Assembly: GCF_027942865.1 (NCBI RefSeq)
Contig: NC_134515.1
Coordinates: 35,423,025-35,487,024 of the forward strand
Direction: 5' to 3'
Length of the DNA stretch: 64,000 bases
From: Odontesthes bonariensis
Taxonomy: Eukaryota; Chordata; Actinopteri; Atheriniformes; Atherinopsidae
Positions within the stretch are counted from its first letter, which is position 1. Each line of letters opens with the position of its first letter. Below, one piece after another: positions 31,248 to 42,945 of the stretch. Both the position numbers and the translations under genes were made by a program. The notes below the pieces were generated by a model. The model ran no database searches, was not told the origin of the DNA, and worked only from the letters and a program-made list of their open reading frames with translations.

Positions 31248-34200
31248 CTGGGTAGAAAACACACAAATATAAAGAGAATTATGTGGGAACATAGAGCCAA
31301 AAGAGCCGTTTGCGTTCCACTGATTAGAAATGTCCCGACTCAAGAGACGCAGTTTACTGAAAACATAGACCCCCCCACCCCACAAAGAACTGCAGCATCC
31401 TCGTATTCACCTCTCTCATCAGCAGTCATCTGTGCCTCCAGGTCCTCGGGGGACACGTAGAACTCGGGCTCCTGGTCCATGGGCGGCCGGGGTTTACATT
31501 TACCACAGCAACAGTTACAGCAGCAACACAGGCAGCAGCAGCAATAGCAACCTGTTGCCAGGCAGCAGAAGGCGAACAAGGCCTGTGGGGTGAAGATCAC
31601 ACAGATAGAGAGACGGCTTCACAACTCACTGTCACTTTGCAGATGTCTTCATTCTACGCTGCTTTTATCTTCCAGATGAACACAGAGACAGAGGACATAC
31701 AGTGATGTAGGACGCAGACTTCTGACACAGCTCTCAATTGACTTTAGATGACGAGCGAATAAAAATCCTTTCATTTAGGTTCTTTTTTACTCCTGATTGA
31801 ATTTGAAATTGAATTTGCTCCCGGGCTAGTCTAGTCACTTGTGGTCGTTTTGCGAGGCTGAAAATCGAAACTTAATCAGGCCAATCAAATCGTGAGAAGC
31901 GGGGTCCGAGGCCGGGCTACCTAGTGACGACAGAGGTGCGACGTTTCAGTGTGTAGTTCCAGAGAGAGGTAAACAATGGCTGCGCCCAGCCAACAGTCTT
32001 TCCATTTGGCTTTGGCAGCGACTCTAGAAGATTTAAATATACATTTTTCTTTGCGAGACGAACAGATAACTGCACTTAAAGCAATACAATGTAACTTCTC
32101 AAAAAGCCCATTATGGAGCTCCCCCTACAGGCTTGGAGGTAATGTACGGTTACACTGTCGTAAATACAACACCCTTTCGCTTTCACGTTTCACGTTTGTT
32201 GACGAACCGGCGAGGAGTCAGAAGGTGCAAGCTATGTCGACCGAGAAGGTAAGAGTAATCAAATGTACCTGGGAGCGTGAGAGGGGTCTATTTGTTTTTG
32301 CGATAGGTGTGCCAGAAAGCAAGTCGAAGTACTTCCGCTCAGCTCCCGGGCCGCTCCAGCAAAGTTACATAGCGCAGTTATTCCAACTCAGACCCCCGAA
32401 GGGCATAGGAGACAGGCCAATCGTAATATTAAAACTCATTCCAGCCGCACAATTTTTTTCAAGCTGTTATTTTAAGGTAGAAATGTTACATAGTATTGCT
32501 TTAAGTTTTTCTTGAAAAAAAAGGACGTTTTCCACCATGTACGTTCCGTCACGCTGACTACGTAATCCTTCTTCATCGCTCTGATTGGTTGTTGCACCAT
32601 CCTATTGCGTGGTGTTCTCAACATCACATCTTCTTTTTTCTTGCTCTCATCGCAGTAACCAAAAACTTAAAATGAAGCTGAGACAAAGGATAGATGTATG
32701 AAACACCCCCCCCCCCCAGGGTGCCGTTGGTGTACAATCAAACAGTAGGTGCTGTAAAACTGCGCCTGTGTACGGCTGCGTTTGTGTGGAACTACTTTTA
32801 AGTTTACATTGATTTGCTTTGCAATGCTTGCTCTTCCCCTGCACCTGCTTTTCAGTGCAGGTGCTCATCCAGGCTCTGGTCATCTCCCGCCTGGACTACT
32901 GCAACTCCCTCCTTGCTGGCGCCCCGGCTTCTGCCATCAGACCGCTGGAGCTGGATCAGGAAGCTGCTGCTCGTCTGGTGTTCAACCTCCGCAAGTTCTC
33001 CCACACCACTCCCCTTCTCCGCTCTCTACACTGGCTCCCTGCAGCTGCAGCATCCAGTTTCAGACTCTGGTGCTGGCCTACAGGGCAGTGGAAGGAGCAG
33101 CTCCTTCATACCTCCAGGCTGTGGTCCAGCCCTACTCCCCCGCCCGACCACTTCGCTCTGCGGCCACCAGGTGCCTGGCTGCCCCGTCACTCAGGGGTCC
33201 CTGCGCACGATCGACACGGTCACGGCTTTTCTCTGTTCTGGCACCCCGATGGTGGAACGATCTCCCGACTGATGTCAGTCTGAAAACCCATCTCTTCAGG
33301 AAACACTACCCAGATCCGCCCTCTTAGGACCAGCTTCTTACGCACTTATTTGTTTTCTAAATTGTCTTCCCATCTGTCTCGGTACCTAACTTCTCGCACT
33401 TACTCTAGCACTAGTTCTGCTCTTAGCTGTTTGGTTTTGGAAGGAAATGCACTTATGATTTCTTGTGACCCGAAGTTCTTTTGCCTACCGATGTGGAACA
33501 CACTTATTGTAAGTCGCTTTGGATAAAAGCGTCTGCAAAATGACCGTAATGGAATGCTTTAGTTTCACTGAAATATGTTTAGGAGTAGAACTTGTCGGTC
33601 GCTCAAACCTATTAACTCCCAAAGTATTCCTTATCATTGATGCTTTTAGCAGTTTTTTTTAAATGGTTTGAAAAAGGTTAAAAGCTCAGGTGCTGATTCA
33701 GCATCTATCTGCCAACATCGTTTTCTTCAGATCGGTAATTCTCTTCATAGATAAATTCAAATGCTTTTGGATGTGCTTGTGTTCATTTACATTAGTTCCC
33801 ATTTGGGACAATAACACTAAAGAGAAAGACTTTATCTTTTCCTAATTCAAGAGATCCACTTTAATCTTCTGAGCTGACTATGAAAGATTTTCTGCTTTTT
33901 CATTCATTCTGTCTGAATGTCACCATGGTTACCAGGTTACCATAGAACTGCTTCACATACCTTTGCCCACCAGCTGGACAGAACAAAGTAGGTGTTGACA
34001 TTCTCCTCTCCAAATTGTTCCGCCACGTAGAGCCCCAGGGAGCCATATTTGTCGTAGATGTTCTTCTTGGTGGGGTCGACCAGGATAGAGTGAGCGTTGT
34101 TTATTTCCTTAAACTTTTCGGCTGTGTCTGGGTTGTCCGGGTTTTTATCTGGGTGAAACTTTAAGGCCAGTTTCCTGTAAAACGGGAGAGGGGGTGGAAG

Positions 34201-34943
34201 GCTCGGCAATTAACGGAGTGCTCAACTATTCTACAACATGTCAATCAAACACAGCCAATTTTAAAAAGCAGTGGATGAACGCTGCGGAGGAAGCTGGAGA
34301 GCTCATCTTCAATGTGAAAACAAACCAACAAATCTCGATGATTTCAGTGAGTCGGCTGTCATTTCTTCTCTTCTGAGGAAGAATATCTAAAGTGAACATT
34401 TTCCAGCCTGCATAGAGCTGAGATATACCAACATTTTCTTTTTTAAGATAAGTTTCCAACTGTTCCACTAACAGCTTCCTCTTCGTCTCATCTAATAATC
34501 ACGCAGGACTCCGGTAAAAATGGAGAATACAATTAGTCTTAATTTATCAAAATAAAGTAATAAGTTAGAAATCACATGAATTAGCACGCTTAGTGGAAAT
34601 GGTTTCAAAGCATGAAAATGTGTGCCTTAAATCCCTGTTTATCCCTGTATTCAGTAAGTGGGATTATTAGTTGCAAACTAAAACATGATGCCTCCTTTAA
34701 GCCATTAAAAGAAGCGCTTACAGGCCTCTTACGCCCTCTAGTGGTTCACAAACTAAAACGTTACATCAACAGAGGGACTTCCTCTCTGCAGGGCTCCTAC
34801 TGAACTTTCCTCTGTCCGTGTACATTTGCAAAGTACCTGTAACATTTCTTGATGTCCTCTGCAGTGGCGCTCTTGTCGACTCCGAGCACGGCATACAGGG
34901 ATTCTCCAGATGTGGAGAGAGTTCTCTGCCTTTGGTGGTCCAT
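31153..34943 (-). CDS. dnajc5: Cysteine string protein (DnaJ homologue C5), four coding exons
   Basis: Spliced CDS: complement of 31153-31247, 31411-31582, 33961-34174, 34837-34943. It is 588 nt, 195 aa plus stop, against 198 aa for human CSP-alpha. A J domain (about residues 14-83, HPD at 43-45) is followed by the linker [18 protein letters not shown], a cysteine string with 14 Cys in about 22 residues (palmitoylation region), and a tail with [12 protein letters not shown]. Ser10 in RQRTLS matches the conserved PKA site. The protein is a synaptic-vesicle co-chaperone that activates Hsc70 and maintains SNAREs. The tail ends SYKTDTY, not HTDGFN, so it may be a duplicate copy. Neighbours are a MuRF gene downstream and adrm1 divergently upstream. 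Confidence 0.95.
31411..31582 (-). CDS. dnajc5: dnajc5 coding exon 3: cysteine string
   Basis: 172 nt, acceptor CACCCCACAG, donor GAGAG|gtgaata. Encodes runs of cysteines ([18 protein letters not shown]) and [18 protein letters not shown]. Confidence 0.95.
31815..32640 (+). pseudogene. Truncated RecQ-like helicase fragment in a repeat, interrupted by a TTAA element
   Basis: ATG at 31976 begins [17 protein letters not shown], then [12 protein letters not shown], which looks like the Q motif at the start of RecQ-type helicases (L-x-DEQ-x-x-AL). A TTAA element at 32076-32504 interrupts it. Beyond it the frame resumes as FFLKKKDVF, and then stops at ACG TAA before any Walker A. Similar helicase pieces occur in fish repeats. 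It lies antisense in dnajc5 intron 3. Element limits are approximate. Confidence 0.5.
32076..32504. mobile_element. TTAA-target short inverted-repeat element (MITE)
   Basis: Ends TTAAAGCAATACAATGTAAC and (reverse complement) TTAAAGCAATACTATGTAAC, with TTAA at 32076-32079 and 32501-32504. It is non-autonomous and sits inside the helicase-like frame. Confidence 0.85.
32845..33565 (+). mobile_element. L2-type LINE 3' part: ORF end and tail
   Basis: Frames around 32819-33327 hold [29 protein letters not shown], then (other frame) [19 protein letters not shown] and [17 protein letters not shown], so it is frameshifted near 33045. The tail GTAAGTCGCTTTGGATAAAA ends at about 33560. It lies in dnajc5 intron 3. 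Confidence 0.85.
33961..34174 (-). CDS. dnajc5: dnajc5 coding exon 2: J domain with HPD motif and linker
   Basis: 214 nt, acceptor GTTTTACAG, donor AAAG|gtatgtg. Contains [39 protein letters not shown] and ends SSWWAK in phase 0. Confidence 0.95.
34837..34943 (-). CDS. dnajc5: dnajc5 coding exon 1: start and J-domain N-terminus
   Basis: ATG at 34943 in a GGCCATGG context. Encodes [19 protein letters not shown] and ends within the R codon of KKCYR before a gtacttt donor. Confidence 0.93.
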
Positions 34944-35599
34944 GGCCTTTCTTTCTCTCGTCTCTGTCCTTCTGTTACTTGCCCTCTCGCTCTCTCAGCC
35001 TGTCAGCTCTTGGATAAAAAGATAAACAAGCCAATAAAAGGGTCAGACTATTAATGGCTTTAAGCAAATACTCAAACTGACAGACAGACACACACAAATA
35101 TCAGAAAATAAGTGGCATTTTTTCCTGATAAGAGTTTGAAATGTTTATTCAGGGCAGAGAATGGAACTGAGGGTTTAAACCTGGCAACCTAACTCCATTG
35201 GTAAAGCAGAGGTATAAGGTGGGGACCTGGATGAATGACAAGCTTCCTGAAAGTGAAACATTAAGGAGCAGTAAACAAGTTAGTCATCAGAACTACGGGG
35301 AGTGGCTCCATACTGTGGGGCTTCACTTCAGAGCAGGAAGTAGGTGAGAGCTGCTACAAATATGTAACTATGTGAGTGTCATTACAAGCAGGATTACACG
35401 CAGCTACTGCGTAGATCTTCCTCATAGTCGATGCGAGCGGCAGGATAATCAGATGAGGAGGGGCGAGGATTTGCATCCTGCATACTGGGACACTCAATAT
35501 TTGTTAATAAAGACAAGGACTGCACTGTAGAGAATGCAGGATTTACGGCTTACAATTCACCTAAAGAATGAGATGCTTGGTTTTTTATATCCGTGTATT

Positions 35600-35990
35600 T
35601 CCTATGCCTGCTTAATCTCATGTAGGGTAGTGGGAGGACTGGAGCCTATCCCATCTACCACTGGGAGAGAAGCAGGGACCACCCTGGACATGTTCCCACC
35701 ACATCACAGTACCAACACAGAAACAAAAGAAGCATGCATGCTGCTCTCTGGGAGTGCGGGAGAGATCCGCTGCATACGTGGGCAAACGTGTAAACTCCAC
35801 ACATTTTACACAATGTTAGCTGCACAGTGGTGTGGTGGGAATGTTTGTTTGTCTCTGTGTTGGCACTGCCATGGATCTGCCACCATCCAGGGTATACCCC
35901 GCCTTTTGCCCGATGGCTGCTGGGACAGGCGAACCAGTGGAGCTGGACTAGGAGAGAACAGAAAATAATGGATGGACAATGTTAACATTC
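35600..35990 (+). mobile_element. Degenerate tRNA-SINE remnants
   Basis: GGAGGACTGGAGCCTATCCC and GGTATACCCCGCC … GCTGGGACAGGC … AATGGATGGA are parts of the fish SINE whose other copy is at 48.04 kb, scrambled and diverged. Confidence 0.4.
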
Positions 35991-36621
35991 AGTTTGATCT
36001 AAGAAAAAAAGCACAGCAGTTGGATGTTAAGGTAGCATTGTGCCCTTGTAGATTATACCTGAATATGCACTGGTGTGGTGGACCTTTGGTGAACAAATTG
36101 GAATATCTGAATAACCTCAAACATTAAGTGTATTTATCAGCTCATATCTACTGACAACATAGATCTGCCCCTCTGACCTGCTCCAGCGATATGTTGCCCC
36201 TTGGTCTATGAGGTCTGCTGATCACCGGACCTTTCTTTAGCTTTTACCACAATGTGGTATGTCCAGCTAAACTTCCAGGTATCTGTTAGAGTTCACCACC
36301 CGCACCACTTCTCCCGGGATGGAGATCGTGTTTGGCTTATTTTTTGTTTATTCTATGTTCAGGACGAGGTGCCACAAAGTTGTTGCCTCGTTTTTGGCGA
36401 TGTTCTTTATCTACGTTTTCTATGTTTCCACCCACTCAGCTGTGATGAGTACTCAGCTGCTCATGCTGTAAACACTGCTCAGAGTATCATCCCGCTCTGA
36501 CGCTTTGTCATCACCTCTTCATTAATGTGCATCACCCCCACCCCATCTTCCCTCATTGCCATTTGAGCTTTTCTTTTCCTGTCCTCCTCCCAGGACCTTT
36601 CCCAATGATCAGGGGAATGAC

Positions 36622-36963
36622 TAGGGATGGGAATCGAAAACCTTCTTGTTGAGAACCGGTTCCCAGTGTTTCAATTCCTTGGAATCGTTTGGCAATTTTT
36701 GGGCGCGAATGACGTCACCACGCAACGTTGCGTGGCGAGTCCAGTGCAGCCAGCAGTCAACAGTAAACATGGCGCCCAAGCGGTACAAACTCTCGAAAGT
36801 TTGATTACACATCCCTAAAATAGACGACAACAGGGCAACTTGTAAAGTGAATATTTCACCAAAGGGAGGAAATACTACCAACATGCAATAACTATGAATG
36901 AATGATTAACGTTGGTGAATCTGAACCCAGCAACGTTAGCTTGTCCTCGGCTAACACTGCAGT

Positions 36964-37003
<40 letters not shown>

Positions 37004-37432
37004 ACTGCCTATCATGTTAGCAGCATTTGCCTGATTGTAAAAGCTGCTGTTAGTAACGGTTAAGGTTAAATGAATGCCTTCTCAGGCATTACATTTAGAT
37101 GAAATCATGAGAGACAGAGCCTGACTGGCTCAGAGCCAGAGGCTGGTGGTACTACCCCCAGTTCACCTCTACCTCCAGCTTCTCCTTTCACCAGAGCAGG
37201 AAGAGTTAAATTACCCAGGCCAGGATAGACCAATGTGGACCTCACCGTTGTTGGGTTTGTAAGGTCATGACTCGTGTTACTTCTACACTAAACAAAGTTA
37301 ATGCGAATCGACCGGTTTGTTGTCCTTTTTCTCCAAATGAGAATCGATAAGGGAACCGATAAAGAACCGAATCGTTAAGCAGAATATAAAATGGAATTGG
37401 AATCGTAAAAATCTTATCAATTCCCATCCCTA
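36622..37432. mobile_element. Non-autonomous hAT element with perfect 8-bp target duplication
   Basis: Ends TAGGGATGGGAATCG and (reverse complement) TAGGGATGGGAATTG. It is flanked by GGAATGAC at 36614-36621 and 37433-37440. It contains an (AACT)n run at 36963-37002. No transposase is present. Confidence 0.92.
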
Positions 37433-37440
37433 GGAATGAC

Positions 37441-39152
37441 ACAACATCGTCTATTAAGTCCTCTTTACATAGGTCAAAAAATGACTGGCTTTTGAATTAA
37501 AAAGGGATTCATTGGCATTAAGTGTAGCTTTAAAAGACTCTGCAGCAGCTGCAGGCATGGATTGATCAATCTGTCTTTGTTGACAGGATATGTACCTCAG
37601 CCTTTTAAGGTTGCTGTAATTAAACCTTTACTTAAAAAAACCTACTCTTGATTCAGAGGTGTTGGCTCATTATAGACCTATATCCAATCTCCCTTTTATG
37701 TCTAAAGTTCTTGAAAAAAATAGTTGCAGCTCAGCTTTGTGATCACTTACACAGAAATAATCTGTTTGAAGAGTTTCAGTCAGGATTCAGAGTGCATCAT
37801 AGCACAGAAACTGCACTGCTGAAAGTTACCAATGATCTCCTCTTAGCCTCTGATAGCGGACTTGTGTCTGTGCTTGTCCTGTTGGATCTCAGTGCTGCAT
37901 TTGATACGGTCGATCACAGTATCTTATTACACAGACTTGAACATGTTATTGGGATTAAAGGAACTGCATTAGGCTGGTTTAAGTCATATTTATCTGATAG
38001 ATTTCAGTTTGTTCTTGTAAATGAAGAATCTTCCTCACACACCAGAGTAAGTCATGGAGTTCCTCAGGGTTCTGTGCTTGGACCGATTCTTTTCACTTTA
38101 TACATGCTTCCATTAGGTAACATTATTAGACAGCATGGCATAAATTTCCATTGCTATGCTGATGATACCCAGTTGTACTTATCTATAAAACCAGATGAAC
38201 CCAATAGGTTGGTCAGACTACAAGCATGTCTTAAAGACATAAAGACCTGGATGACTCAGAACTGTTTGCTTCTAAATTCAGACAAAACTGAAGTCGTTAT
38301 CTTTGGACCTGAGCGTTTCAGGGAGAAATTATCTAGCTATATAGTTACTCTAGATGGTATTTCTTGGCTTCTAGTTCTACAGTGAGGAACCTTGGAGTTA
38401 TTTTTGACCAGAATTTATCATTTGACTCGCATATAAAACAGGTTTCTAGGACTGCCTTCTTTCATCTTCGTAATATTGTTAAAATCAGGAACATCTTGTC
38501 TCAGAGTGATGCAGAAAAACTAGTCCATGCATTTCTTACTTCAAGATTGGACTACTGTAATTCTTTATTATTGGGCTGTCCCACATATTCTCTGAAAAGC
38601 CTTCAGTTGATCCAAAATGCTGCAGCCAGAGTTTTGATGAGAACTAACAGCAGAGATCATATTTCTCCAGTTTTAGCTTCTCTTCATTGGCTCCCTGTTA
38701 AATTCAGAATAGAATTTAAGATTCTTCTCCTAACATATAAAGCTCTTAATGACCGAGCTCCATCATATCTTAAAGATCTCATTGTAAGATATTTTCCTAA
38801 CAGAGCACTTCGTTCCCAAACTGCAGGTTTACTTGAGGTTCCCAGAGTTTCTAAAAGTAGAATGGGAGGCAGAGCCTTCAGTTATCAGGCCCCTCTCTAG
38901 TGGAATAAGCAGACACCCTTTCCACTTTTAAGACCAGGCTTAAAACTTTCCTTTTTGATAAAGCTTATAGTTAGGGATGGCTCAGGTGATCCTGAAACAT
39001 CCCATAGTTAAGCTGCTATAGGCCCAGACCGCTGGGGGGCCTCATCTGTCACACCTTTCCTCACTTTACTCTCTTTCTGTACATGTGACATTATTGTGGT
39101 CATTAACTCGTGTTTCCCTGTTCCAACAGATATCCTTTGAATGGTGTTACAG
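37441..39152 (+). mobile_element. CR1/Rex1-type LINE, RT region and 3' part
   Basis: RT begins before 37648 ([10 protein letters not shown], then [64 protein letters not shown]). A one-base loss near 38366 shifts the frame; the rest is 38364-38900. The 3' part stops at 39152, without the (GAATT)n end of the 14.4-kb copy. Confidence 0.9.
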
Positions 39153-40010
39153 TGGATGCATCGCGTAGCATATGTGAACATATGTGTGAATTTCTTAAAC
39201 AGAGACCTAATAAAATGGTGCTCTACACCCCTCGCTGAATGGAAATGGCGTACCATCGCAGCATAACTGCCAACCACAAGCAATTAAAAAGACAACAACC
39301 TCAAAGCAACAAGACAGCAGTGGAAGTAGTTCTTGCACTGAGACATGTGGGATTTTTTGTTGGTAGCAGTCTGGGAGTCATCCTTTCCAAATATCTATTG
39401 TGATTAAAACTTACTCTGTTAACTCAAGTAAGACACCATGTAGGCTTGCTGACGCAAAAGGCCAGAAGGCAAAGCTACCGCTTTCGATCACATCTGCAAC
39501 TTGTAAGCAGTCTGTTTTTGCAGAGGCCTCGGCCATTAACTGATTTGGAATTTTGTTTATGGCAATCTGCATTTCTCCATAGAGACGCTTTCATCCCTAC
39601 ATCAAGGTCACATCTACCCCCAAACTGCCTCTACCAGTCACCTCTCTCTCTATTGTATTCTGTACACGTGAAGTGTTCACTTAAGATGATGTGCACGATT
39701 CAATTCAATTCAGTCCAGTTCAGTTAAATTAATTTAAAATATATATATATATTCTTTACTCATTACAGAAGGGGAGTTATATTACTGCAGTATAAATTAT
39801 TACAAAAAGATACTATTGTTATAGATACATAACAAAATAAATATAGTAAAAATCAGATGAGAAACATATAGAGTGAAGACACCTCTCCCTGCTAGAGTGT
39901 AGCAGAGAGAGGTATGGTTAAAGTCGTCACCATCGCCATCAATAGGTAGCGGTGTTGCTTCTGTTGCTTGGCAACAACTTAGCTGATGAGAAAAACAACC
40001 AGCCCTCCAA
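39153..40010. other. No gene seen
   Basis: Transposon-flanked intronic or intergenic DNA without coding signal. A (GAATT)-like stretch at about 39690-39725 may be a LINE tail on the minus strand. Confidence 0.4.
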
Positions 40011-40013
40011 ACA

Positions 40014-40480
40014 ATGCAAGATAGCTATAAACACACGTATGCAGAATTAAAAGAAAGTGTTTTTTCACTTCTGATGTATAAAGCTAGCAGAGCTCTTAGA
40101 TCCAAGGACTCAGGTCAGCTGGTCCAGTCCAGAGTCCAGACTAAACATGGAGAAGCAGCATTTAGCTGTTATGCTGCAAACAAGTGGAACAAACTGCCAG
40201 TGGAGATTAAACTTTCACCAAATGGAGACATTTTTAAATCCAGGTTAAAAACATTTCTTTTCTCATGTGTCTATGCATGAAATCTGCACGCTATCTTTAA
40301 ACTCATCTGGATTGTTGCTTGTTTTTAAATGAATTCAAATTATTTTATTTGTTTCTCTTTATATTATCTTATGTATTCTTATTCTTCTTACACTCCCTGC
40401 TGCAATGCTTTTATTTTATGTAAAGCACTTTGAATTGTTTTGTACATGAAATGTGCTATACAAATAAACGTGACTTGACT
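40014..40480 (+). mobile_element. LINE 3' fragment (L2-like)
   Basis: Frame 40014-40280 reads YKASRALRSKDSGQLVQSR, YAANKWNKLPVEI, FKSRLKTFLFS, the end of a LINE ORF. The tail is GTAAAGCACTTTGAATTG, then AATAAACGTGACTTGACTT. Confidence 0.8.
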
Positions 40481-41083
40481 TATGAAAGAATTTGACCTCA
40501 ACTCGAGTCTGCTGTTGTAGTCATTGCTCTCATAATGCAGTAAGAATATCACTCACGCTATCAATGTTTTTAATGTGTTTTTTGAAGTACAAATAAGAAA
40601 AGGTCTCTGAAATCAGAAAAAAAAACTCAAGTATGTAAAAAGTATTTTTGAAAGTAGGAAATTTCTTCCATGAATCAGTTGTAAAACAGTGAACACCTAA
40701 CTCACACGGACAACTGGCTGTTTCTTACCCCAGACAACCAACTTCGCCAATGCCTGCTTCTGCTGGAAAAACAGAGTTGAGAATTTCAAAACAAGTTGCT
40801 AATGACTTCTCTCCACTGTCCTCCTGTGTTTGACCAAAGAAACTAGTTTGATTGTTCCCTTTCTCACATTTCTAAATCTACACACACTTGCTTCTTCGGC
40901 TCATGTCTTAATCCCACCAACAAGAGATGCAAGCACAGGAGGTGAGGACAGAGACCAAGAGAAGAGCCGAGGTAATAGAAACCAATAATATCAAAAAGGC
41001 CCAGATTAAATAAGAAGTCATCATTCACCCCTTTAGTGTGAAGAACACCCATGACACTGTAATGAGACCTCACTGCAACAACT

Positions 41084-41255
41084 GGTAGTGTAGTGGTAAG
41101 ATTTCCACCTTTCATGTGGGTAACCTGGGTTCAAATCTCCTGCATGAAAGGTACTATCTCCAGTAGGGGTCCTTGGGCCGTTATCCTGCCTGCCTACCTG
41201 TAAGTCGCTTTGGATAAAAGTGTCTGCCAAATGCATAAACATAAACATAAACAAC
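41084..41255 (+). mobile_element. tRNA-derived SINE, plus strand
   Basis: A box TAGTGTAGTGGTAAG and B box GGTTCAAATC are correctly spaced, followed by a short body. The end GTAAGTCGCTTTGGATAAAA is shared with the L2 LINE tails, and an (ATAAAC)n tail follows. The shared 3' end suggests mobilisation by the L2 LINE. Confidence 0.85.
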
Positions 41256-41819
41256 TGGCACAGTAAACAACAAACTAAATTCTGCTGCAGTGGTATTACT
41301 TGGAACCCTCCTAGCCTTATTTTCAATATATACAGTATGTGCTCATTCACACACATAAATCTGGTTTGAAAAACACCTTGGCCAGTCAGCTTTATATGTG
41401 ATATACAAAGATGTGCCAGAGGAAAGCAAAAATGGATGCAGAATAGGTGTGTTTTTTTGTCAGCGCAACCACACAGATTATTGCATTACTGCTCATAGCA
41501 AAGATATGGCTTATAGTTTGTCTGAGGAAGACGTAGACCAGATGTGAGTTGCTAAGCTAAGAGTCTCCACACTATTTCATGAAAAATGCAAATAGAGAAA
41601 GAGAAATGATTGGAAGTAACACCATCCCACATGATTACAGTGAATGAGACCACAATATAAAGTGTGGTAAGTGGTAACATGGCAATGATTTGTCCATTAA
41701 CAGAAAATAAAGCGTAGAAGTATTTTTAGACATTTTCTATTTATTAATCTTCCATTAAAGCTGCTTGGTTCAGTAGAAAATTTTCCTCAAAATCAAACTA
41801 ATAGTTATTTGAATAAGAA

Positions 41820-42261
41820 GATTGTCATAAAGGAGGAACAATCTGGACAATCTGCTGCTGGCCTTCTACCGCTCGTCTCCACCTCGTACAGGAGCTCCAC
41901 TGAGGCAGACAGAGCGAGGCTTCAGAGGACCGTTGGCTGTCCTCTCCCCTCCCTGATGGACATCTACTCCACCTGGTGCCTCAGTAGAGCTCGCAACATC
42001 ACCAAGGACAGTCCACATCCCAGTTCTCAGCTGTTTGAGCTGTTGCCGCCTGGTAGGCGCTACAGAAGCTTACGAGCGAGGACGAACACACTGAGAAACA
42101 GTTTCTGTCCTAAAGCCATGACCACCCTGAGCTCTCACATGTAAATAATATGTACAGTTACATGAAATCTGCAGCCACTCTTCTCAGTGAACACTGTGTG
42201 CAATACTTATACTATTATTGTGCAAATCTGCACTTTTTGCTTTCTTTTTTAAACTTATAAT
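41820..42261 (+). mobile_element. Older LINE 3' part, left half (split by later insertions)
   Basis: A frame with SSTEADRARLQRTVGCPLPS, FELLPPGRRYRSLRARTN and LRNSFCPKAM is followed by a LINE-type 3' UTR to TTAAACTTATAAT. Its end reappears at 47576-47675 (TTGTTTTGCACTGAGTACAG … ATGACAATAAAGGGCATTC), after the inserted elements. Confidence 0.75.
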
Positions 42262-42937
42262 TAGGGCTGGGCAACGATTAAAATGTTTAATCTAATTATT
42301 CACATGATTTCCCTGATTAATCACAATTAATCGCATTTCTACGCAAAATCTAAAAATGAGTTCAAAAGTAGTGTATAGCTTTTAGCATTTAGTTTTATTT
42401 TAAATGTGCTGCCATATGAATGAAAGTGCCATAACATTTGTTGTGCAAACACACTTTTAACATCAGCATCTTTCTGTAGTTTTTCTGTAGAAGCCTCGCT
42501 CCACTGTCTGTTTCCTTGAATGACTTGCTGCTATCAGTTGTGTGTTTTGCCTTTAAGTGATATTTTAGACTGGAACTACTACGCTGAGAAGACAATTCAA
42601 CTTGGCAGTGTTTACAGATGACTTTGGTTCTGTCGACTCCGCCGTCTGGAAGAACTTTAAAATGAAAATGGCCGAGTAAAAGTTCCGTACCCTTCTCCAT
42701 GTTTGGTGGATCCGCCGATTACTTTCTTTTCCGGTTCCGCAGCAGACAGCGACAGACTTTTACAAAATAAAAGCCTGTGGGCGACAGACTTTTACAAAAT
42801 AAAAGCCTGTGAGCGACAGACTTTTACAATAATAAAATAAATAATAAAACATGCGTTAATGCACGATAAAATATTTGTCGGAGTTAAACAATCAATGAGT
42901 TAACGCGAGTTAACACAAGTTAACTCGCTCAGCCCTA
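42262..42937 (-). mobile_element. hAT element with BED zinc-finger remnant and perfect 8-bp target duplication
   Basis: Ends TAGGGCTGGGCAACG and (reverse complement) TAGGGCTGAGCGAG, flanked by CTTATAAT at 42254-42261 and 42938-42945. The minus-strand frame 42395-42700 holds VICKHCQVELSSQRSSSSLK then YHLKAKH, a CxxC…HxxxxH BED-type finger of a hAT transposase N-terminus; the catalytic part is missing. GACAGACTTTTACAAAATAA is repeated three times near 42750-42835. Confidence 0.88.
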
Positions 42938-42945
42938 CTTATAAT

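Noticed and set aside
41084-41160. Functional tRNA gene
   Set aside because: A and B boxes are present, but the sequence does not fold as a cloverleaf by eye and continues into a SINE body and LINE-like tail. The same holds for the SINEs at 10.0, 48.0 and 60.1 kb.
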